Source: Eutreptiella sp. 'Long Island Sound 2002'
Taxonomy: Eukaryota; Euglenozoa; Euglenophyceae; Eutreptiales; Eutreptiaceae
Direction: 5' to 3'
DNA length: 64,000 bases
Assembly (NCBI GenBank): GCA_964036045.1
Contig: OZ038383.1
Location: 62,315,725 to 62,379,724, forward strand
Shown here piece after piece: positions 58,683 through 64,000 of the stretch. The notes under the pieces are model-generated. The model was not told where the DNA came from, did no database searches, and saw only the letters and a program-made list of their open reading frames with translations. Positions within the stretch are counted from its first letter, which is position 1, and each line of letters begins with the position of its first letter. The position numbers were made by a program, and so were the translations under genes.

Positions 58683-59093
58683 ATGGGTTTGGTGATGAAG
58701 TTGTCGGAGCTTGAGGATTTGAAGTATTTTGCTAATTCTGATTCTGATTCAAGTTGTGATTCTGATTCTGATTCCGGGACGGACACCGATGATGATGGTC
58801 CCATTTCTGAGTCTTCCTCAAGTGATGATTCTAGTGACTCCGATGATGAACCCACTGAAGTTGTTTGGGCTAAGGCTGCCCGAGGCGTGTGGGGAATGGC
58901 CCATGTCTTCGATGGTAAGTTGTATTTTACAAGGGACCACATGCAAGGCAATTTCATTCCCAAGAATTTGACGTTGCCCAAGCCCAAACCAGCCCCTAAG
59001 CCTCAGCCAAAGGCATCTTCAAGTGGTGAGCATGTGCAATTGTTCTGCATGGTGTATGATCGCAAGAAGGGTTTCCGAGCCGAACATTTGTAG
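58683..59093 (+). CDS. Acidic Ser/Asp-rich protein, function unknown
   Basis: 136 codons from ATG 58,683 to a TAG at 59,091. The N-terminus (MGLVMKLSELEDLKYF) is followed by Asp/Ser repeats encoded by GATTCT units (residues about 18-58), then a more ordered part with EPTEVVWAKAARGVWGMAH and VFDGKLYFTRDHMQGNFIP, a Lys/Pro linker (LPKPKPAPKPQPK) and a C-terminus VQLFCMVYDRKKGFRAEHL. The composition is protein-like and the frame is free of stops. It may be a final exon of a larger gene: CACAAAAG before the ATG could be an acceptor. No family recognised. Confidence 0.45.
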   Translation: MGLVMKLSELEDLKYFANSDSDSSCDSDSDSGTDTDDDGPISESSSSDDSSDSDDEPTEVVWAKAARGVWGMAHVFDGKLYFTRDHMQGNFIPKNLTLPKPKPAPKPQPKASSSGEHVQLFCMVYDRKKGFRAEHL

Positions 59094-59261
59094 GCTTCGC
59101 ATTCCTCATTGCTTGTGCCAACATTTGTGTAAACCTGAAATTTTCATGTTCCCAAGGCCTTCTTGTGTTTGCATGCACTTGGTAATGTGGGCGGAGGTCA
59201 AGGGGCACTCATACCATGCGCGCGCGCACGTGTGTGTCGGTAGTTGTATTTATTGCGCGTA

Positions 59262-59346
59262 AGCTACGCCCGTGTCCAAGCTACAGTAGGCGTAGGGACC
59301 GTAATAATTCCGTACATTGGCGTAGCTTATACAAGGGGGGGGGGGT
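59262..59346 (+). mobile_element. Small inverted-repeat element, copy 2
   Basis: GTAAGCTACGCC at the left is inverted as GGCGTAGCTTAT at the right, followed by ACAA and a G run of about 12. The internal GTGTCCAAGCTACAGTAGGC matches copy 1 at 58,590. Confidence 0.5.
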
Positions 59347-59379
59347 ACAACCCTGCATCCCAACACAACAGTTCGTGCA

Positions 59380-59640
59380 TCAAATGCTCATTTTCTGCGG
59401 CTTTCGCAGCCTGCCCAGTCAGTCCCAAGTTCTAGATTCCTTGCTCAGACTTTGTTCAGAGGCATTATTCCATGCAAAAAGACGAGTGGTTTTGCCTCTG
59501 AGAGGTGGTTTTCAAGCACTACTCAGTCGGTGCACAATTTTGCCCATAATTTCATGCTCAAGTGTTGCTCTTTCCAAATGTCTTCACATGGTGGGTCAAC
59601 ATAGGCCGACCAGGGTGCACACAGGGAGGGATGCTGATTC
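59380..59640 (+). other. Possible orphan exon
   Basis: A good acceptor (TTTCGCAG near 59,410) opens a frame with protein-like composition (PAQSVPSSRFLAQTLFRG) that stops at about 59,604. There is no matching donor or partner exon that I can prove and no domain recognised. Confidence 0.2.
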
Positions 59641-60024
59641 TGTATTTGTTTGGGTCATGTCCAAAAAGCCATGGCACTCCAGCCCTTGTCCACAACGAAG
59701 GCGTCTTGTGCATCAGTTGCACAGTGGCAGGTTCCTACGCCATCAAGTGGGTTGCATTATCCATCATCCTCACGTAATGTAAAGTGTACAGCAACAGCAC
59801 GTTCGGAAAGTGCATCTGCCATCAGGCAATCCTGTTGGCACTAGTGTCATGCTGAGGCCCTAGATGCAACGAACAGTGTGAATCAACGGTTTCTATTGCA
59901 TGTTGCCTGTAGGGGCAGGGCAGGGACGTGGGGGTAGCGTTATCCGTTATTTTAATTTTTTTTAGATGCAGATTATTTTTTTTTAGATCCCGAAGTCTGT
60001 TCCTGGTTAGGGTTAGGGGAGTTC

Positions 60025-63000
60025 TCATTCCATTTCCTTGGGGCTAGCAGCGCCCTGTAGGTCCAGAGCGGTGATCTCCTCGTCGTTCAGTTCCCATTCT
60101 TCTACACAGAGGTCTTCAGGGTCGTAGTAGTGCTTCAGCTGTTGCGCTGCGCCCACCAGGGTCCCCCCTAGCCGGGGAGAACACCGCACTGTGATGCGGT
60201 GGCCGTCCACTGCTAGGATCTTGTAGGGCCGTAAGTAGGGGTCATCGCTGGTAGAGCGTGGCCACGCGGGTAGCGACTGTAGTGCACCAACACCCAATCA
60301 CCCTATTGCTAGGTGGCGGGCACTCGGTGCTTGTTCTTCTTGTCCCACTGTTGCTCCCTCACTCGCTGGAGCATAGCCTTGGCCTTCTTCACCTTGTCTT
60401 GTTGCTCCTTCATCCATCCTCCTACTATAGGGTAGGAATCCTCACGATAGGGAGCATGTAGGAACCACGCTAGGCGCCCCATGAATAGCTCGTGGGATGA
60501 GTAGCCAGTTGCTAAACTCTCCTGAGAGTTCATCATCAGGGAGATGACGGGGAGTCTCCCCCAGTCTTTGGTGCCCTCAGTCTTGCACCATATCCTGGCG
60601 TTCTCCTTGAGAACTCGGATCAGTTGCTCGCATAGGGGGCTACTCGTATGAGTATAGGGATTCCCAATGGACACTTGGACACAGAGGGCCCTCAGTTCTC
60701 TCTTGTACCAACCAGTGGCTGAGCGTACTCTGACATCTTTTTTTGAGTTGATCTCCTTAAGTGTGCCATAGACACTGAACCACTCTTCGAGGAGGATCTT
60801 GATGGTCTCCTCGCCGGTGATGTGCTTTGTGCATGGGAACACTCGGGTGAACCTGGTGAACCCACAGGTCACCACTAGGGCGACGTTGTAGCTCCCAAAC
60901 TCCGTGTCGTCTACATAGAGCACACCGTTGGCACAGTGCGGGATGGGAATGATCGAATAGAGACCTCTCTCCCTGACATCTCCAGGTTTGCAAGACCAGC
61001 ACGGCCACTTGTCCACGATAGGCTGGAGGGTGTTCCGTAGGTGATGATCACTCCACGTAGTGTGGAACCACTTCTTGAACAGATTCAAGGTACGGTCAGC
61101 TCCAACATGACCACTGGACTCATGGGTCCATTTGAGGTGAGCTGGGATACGGTCGCTAGGTACGACAATCCGGTCTTCATGGCAGAGGTAGGTCTTATCT
61201 TGTTTCCACTGCTCTTGGTTGACCAGGACACGTTCTAGACGCTTCTCCAGGCGTTTGTAGATATCCCCAAACTCTTTCAGGCCCTCAGCTTGTCGGAGTC
61301 CATGTAGAGGTCGAATCATGGTCATGTTCCGGTCAAGGTGTACACCCATACGGCTGAAGGCCTTTTGAGCTAGCTCCTCCGACCTAGCACCAATCATGTG
61401 TTCGAACCTGTGGCGGCCTATGTAATCCGCACATTCATTTTTGACACCCTGGATATTGTGCACTGATAGCCGCAGGTAGCGCAAGTAGGTGCACCAGCGG
61501 CGGAGCTTAGCTCTCTCAGGTGAGGGTCCCTTTTTTGAAGATGCGTACCGGTTCTTGGTCGCACAACCAAACACCATGGTTGCTCCCCAATAGTCGGGAC
61601 TGAGAAGATAGCACCAGCATACCCGCAAACAGCTCTTGCTCACAGGTAGAATACTTACCGCTAGCCTGGTTCCATCTCCAGTTCGAATGGCCCAGGGGAA
61701 TTAGCACCCATTTGTTTTTAGGGTAGCTGTGCTTCAGAGTTCCATCTCGGTTCAGTCCATCGGTCCCCCATTGGGATATGGCCTAGTCAAACTCGACTTT
61801 CTCTAGCTCTTGCCACCGGAACAACGTTCCACCAACGCCCACGTTGTAAACGGCTGTCACCATGATGATTTCACCTTGTACCTTAGGCACGCCCAAGCAC
61901 TTAGCATTAGCCACTTTGTCTTCGAGTTCGTCCAACGCTTGTGGCTTTTGAGAGCCCCGGCGCCAGGTAGTGCTCTTCTTGATGAGATCCGTCACGATGG
62001 CGCTACTGTAGGTGAAAATTTTGATGTGGCGATGGTGGAAGTTGCGGGCCCGAATGAAGCTATGTACATCATGGAGTTTTTTCTTTGGATTTTCATGTCG
62101 TACTTTGGCATCCATCAGGGGTTTGGTGTTAGAGTCTGCAAAGGTCCACCACCCATTGCAAAAGTAGAACCTCAGGTACTGCATAGTCTCTTGCATGAAC
62201 TCACACTTCTCCAGCTTGAGTCTTGTGTGGTTCACTTTGTACACATCAAAGAACCCCCCAAGGATAATTAGGTGGTCCTCTTGGGTATTTGTAGCCAAGC
62301 ATACATCATCGATGTGGGCTTCCATTTTGGCGTCTGGGGATATAAGTTCTTGCACCAAGGGTCTTGGACGTAGGATGGACAGTATCTTGTTCACCTCCCC
62401 CCCCATGGGGGGCTTTTAATTAGGGGGCCGGGGAATGGGGCCCCGCCCCCCTCTAAAAGCAGTCCTTATGCCATTATATACAATCCGCGCGCCGAAACGA
62501 AACATACCTCAAAAGTGTACGATGCAGCCTCTCTAAATGACCGCCTCAGAGAGCTGATTGGCGCCGTCATCTTTGTTTTGATGAATCATGGCTGTTTTAC
62601 AAAGTTAGGACTCTTACCGGGTTTTAACTTCTTTACCAGCATCCACTAATTCCATATAAGCTAGGGATGCAATTTAAAGGTGCACTAGCAAAGTTGAGGT
62701 GCCGAACAACACTATCAAGAAGCCACAGGCCCCAAAACGCAAGAAATCTATTTGCTATATTATTTATTTGCTGGGCACGCGTGCATTTCGCAGTCGCCGG
62801 CATTTGCGATCTTTCATTTTGACTGTCCAAAGTGAAATCGGGCTACAGTGCACAAAATTTCGATCTAAGACCAATCTTATAAATGATTCTAGAAGCCGCA
62901 TCTTGCTGTTTAATTGGAAAACCGCCGTCATTTTGTTTTAGCACCGCTTTTCGATTTCACGGTTCTCAGCGCACGCGGACGCCTTTTTGAGCTCAAAAAT

Positions 63001-63984
63001 TAAAACAACACTGCCGAATTGACCAAAATTGCCTGTAATTTTGTCAAAATCCGATACAATGGGCCCGAGTTATGAATATGTCAATTGTATGCTATTTGTA
63101 CCATGTGTCGCTAATCTTGCCCAATGCACCCTCCCTGTCCTTGCGCTGCTAGCTTAAACATAAGGCAAAGGAGTGTTTTTGCCTTTGTTTGTCACCGCCC
63201 GGCTCCATTTCCGACATGGAAAGGCGATCCGAAAATGGCTAGAAATGTAATAAGGCTTTTCTTTTGATGGTGCTTCGCACCAGCAAAGGAAAAGCCAGAC
63301 AAATGACGCAACACGAAGGATTCATTTAATCCTACTTTTCCACATCCTCCACAAGATATCATGTATCATTGCTTCATTGAAATTTCCTCAAAATGCTCAT
63401 CGTTCTTTGTTATAAATAATTGATCATGCACGTGCATATCTTGCAATCCGACTTTCACGTCCGACACATAGCCATCAGAGGCATCAAAGCCCGCACACTA
63501 CCCTTCACCATCTCGTGGAACCCCCCTCCGCTTGTTCATCAGCACTTGAAAAAGAGCGGGTGTGTTGGTCATGCCAAAGGACATGACCTTTCACTTCAAC
63601 ACCCTCCCCTGAGGGGTGATGAATGCTCGGAGTTCTTGGGCATTGGGTGTCAAGTCCACCTGCCAGAACCCATTTAGCTTGTCCATCTTAGTTTGTAGCG
63701 GCTGGAGGCTATCTTCTCTGGGGCAGACTCCATGTTAGCAATAGACCCGGAGTGGTTCAATGTATTGTTTTTCAGCTCTCGATGATCCACTACCAGCCGT
63801 TTGGCTGTAGAATCAGGCTTAGCCGCCAGGAAACAAGGGCTGCAGTGGTGGGCATAGTCCCCATCTTTATTGTCCAAGACCAGGCAAGCGTCGGTACATT
63901 CTCGTAGGTGGCACTCAATCTCGTCAGCCTGTTATTTAGGAGCTGGGTAGGGCCTCCGGCGCATCTTCTGCCACACGAACTCAA
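60025..63984 (-). pseudogene. Ty3/gypsy LTR retrotransposon pol region, partial
   Basis: Minus strand, from the right edge. The RT N-terminal half (63,984-63,531) has SPCFLAAKPDS, LVVDHRELKN and SFGMTNTPALFQVLMN. The RT palm (62,390-61,783) has HIDDV and KLEKCEF. RNase H lies at about 61,790-61,490 (YSTCEQELFAG). Integrase (about 61,380-60,310) has an HHCC zinc site (H-x3-H, CWSC), then candidate D, D and E in YVDDTEFG, NSKKDV and CEQLIRVLKE. A GPY/F-like C-terminal module (LRPYKIL, 60,297-60,025) follows. The domain order RT, RNase H, integrase defines Ty3/gypsy. It is defective: a 1.1-kb insertion splits the RT and frames shift near 61,700 and 60,300. Protease and gag would lie beyond the window; no LTR was identified. 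Confidence 0.85.
62393..63530. mobile_element. 1.14-kb insertion inside the Ty3/gypsy RT
   Basis: CTTGTTCA occurs on both sides (62,385-62,392 and 63,531-63,538), consistent with an 8-bp target duplication. The insertion falls within the codons between LMNK and the HIDD motif. The inserted DNA is AT-rich in the middle with no coding region, has GC-rich, C-run-bearing edges, and shows no convincing terminal inverted repeat. Its class is unknown; 8-bp duplications are typical of hAT and some other DNA transposons. Confidence 0.5.
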
Positions 63985-64000
63985 GCTTAAGCTTCAGATC

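Noticed and set aside
60004-60019. Interstitial telomere (GGTTAGGGTTAGGGG)
   Set aside because: Only about two TTAGGG units; expected by chance or from local G-rich repeats.

Overview
The window reads as nuclear DNA of a microbial eukaryote. It has GT-AG introns, non-LTR and LTR retrotransposons, a DNA transposon with terminal inverted repeats, several minisatellites, and more than twenty C or G homopolymer runs of 12-21 bases. No bacterial operons, rRNA genes, functional tRNA genes or CRISPR arrays are visible. The transposon mix would fit a repeat-rich alga such as a prasinophyte, but the species is a guess.

Layout. 1-7.4 kb: a tRNA-like SINE, dispersed repeats and a long array of about 103-bp units (2.24-5.88 kb). 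7.5-22.4 kb: two nearly identical 5.4-5.5 kb blocks in inverted orientation whose internal order is circularly permuted; each carries a LINE with RT, RNase H and zinc-finger segments. Between them lie a 34-bp minisatellite that flips orientation at its centre (13.17-14.16 kb) and GC-rich DNA with no gene I can support.

23.4-58 kb: the only clear host gene, a ZC2HC1-type (double C2HC zinc finger) gene on the + strand. Six exons join in frame to a 389-residue product. Its third intron is 29.1 kb (25,794-54,895) and splits one Glu codon. Nearly everything else from 26 to 55 kb lies inside it: four LINE relics, two members of a DDE-type DNA transposon family, two more minisatellite arrays and a degenerate hAT-like/SAP gene.

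The best-preserved transposon is at 46,305-51,708. It has 45-bp imperfect terminal inverted repeats flanked by TA and two multi-exon minus-strand genes: a DDE-like transposase and a coiled-coil accessory protein. A second, diverged copy of the two-gene cassette lies at 33.8-36.9 kb. In each copy a different short motif fills the introns and ends: CTAG-rich in one, TTAAT-rich in the other.

58-64 kb: a tandem duplication, two small inverted-repeat elements with poly-C/G ends, an acidic Ser/Asp-rich ORF, and a minus-strand Ty3/gypsy element (RT, RNase H, integrase) running off the right end, with its RT split by a 1.1-kb insertion. Many frame breaks in the transposon genes fall at G/C homopolymers, so slippage or sequencing error must be considered before calling them pseudogenes.
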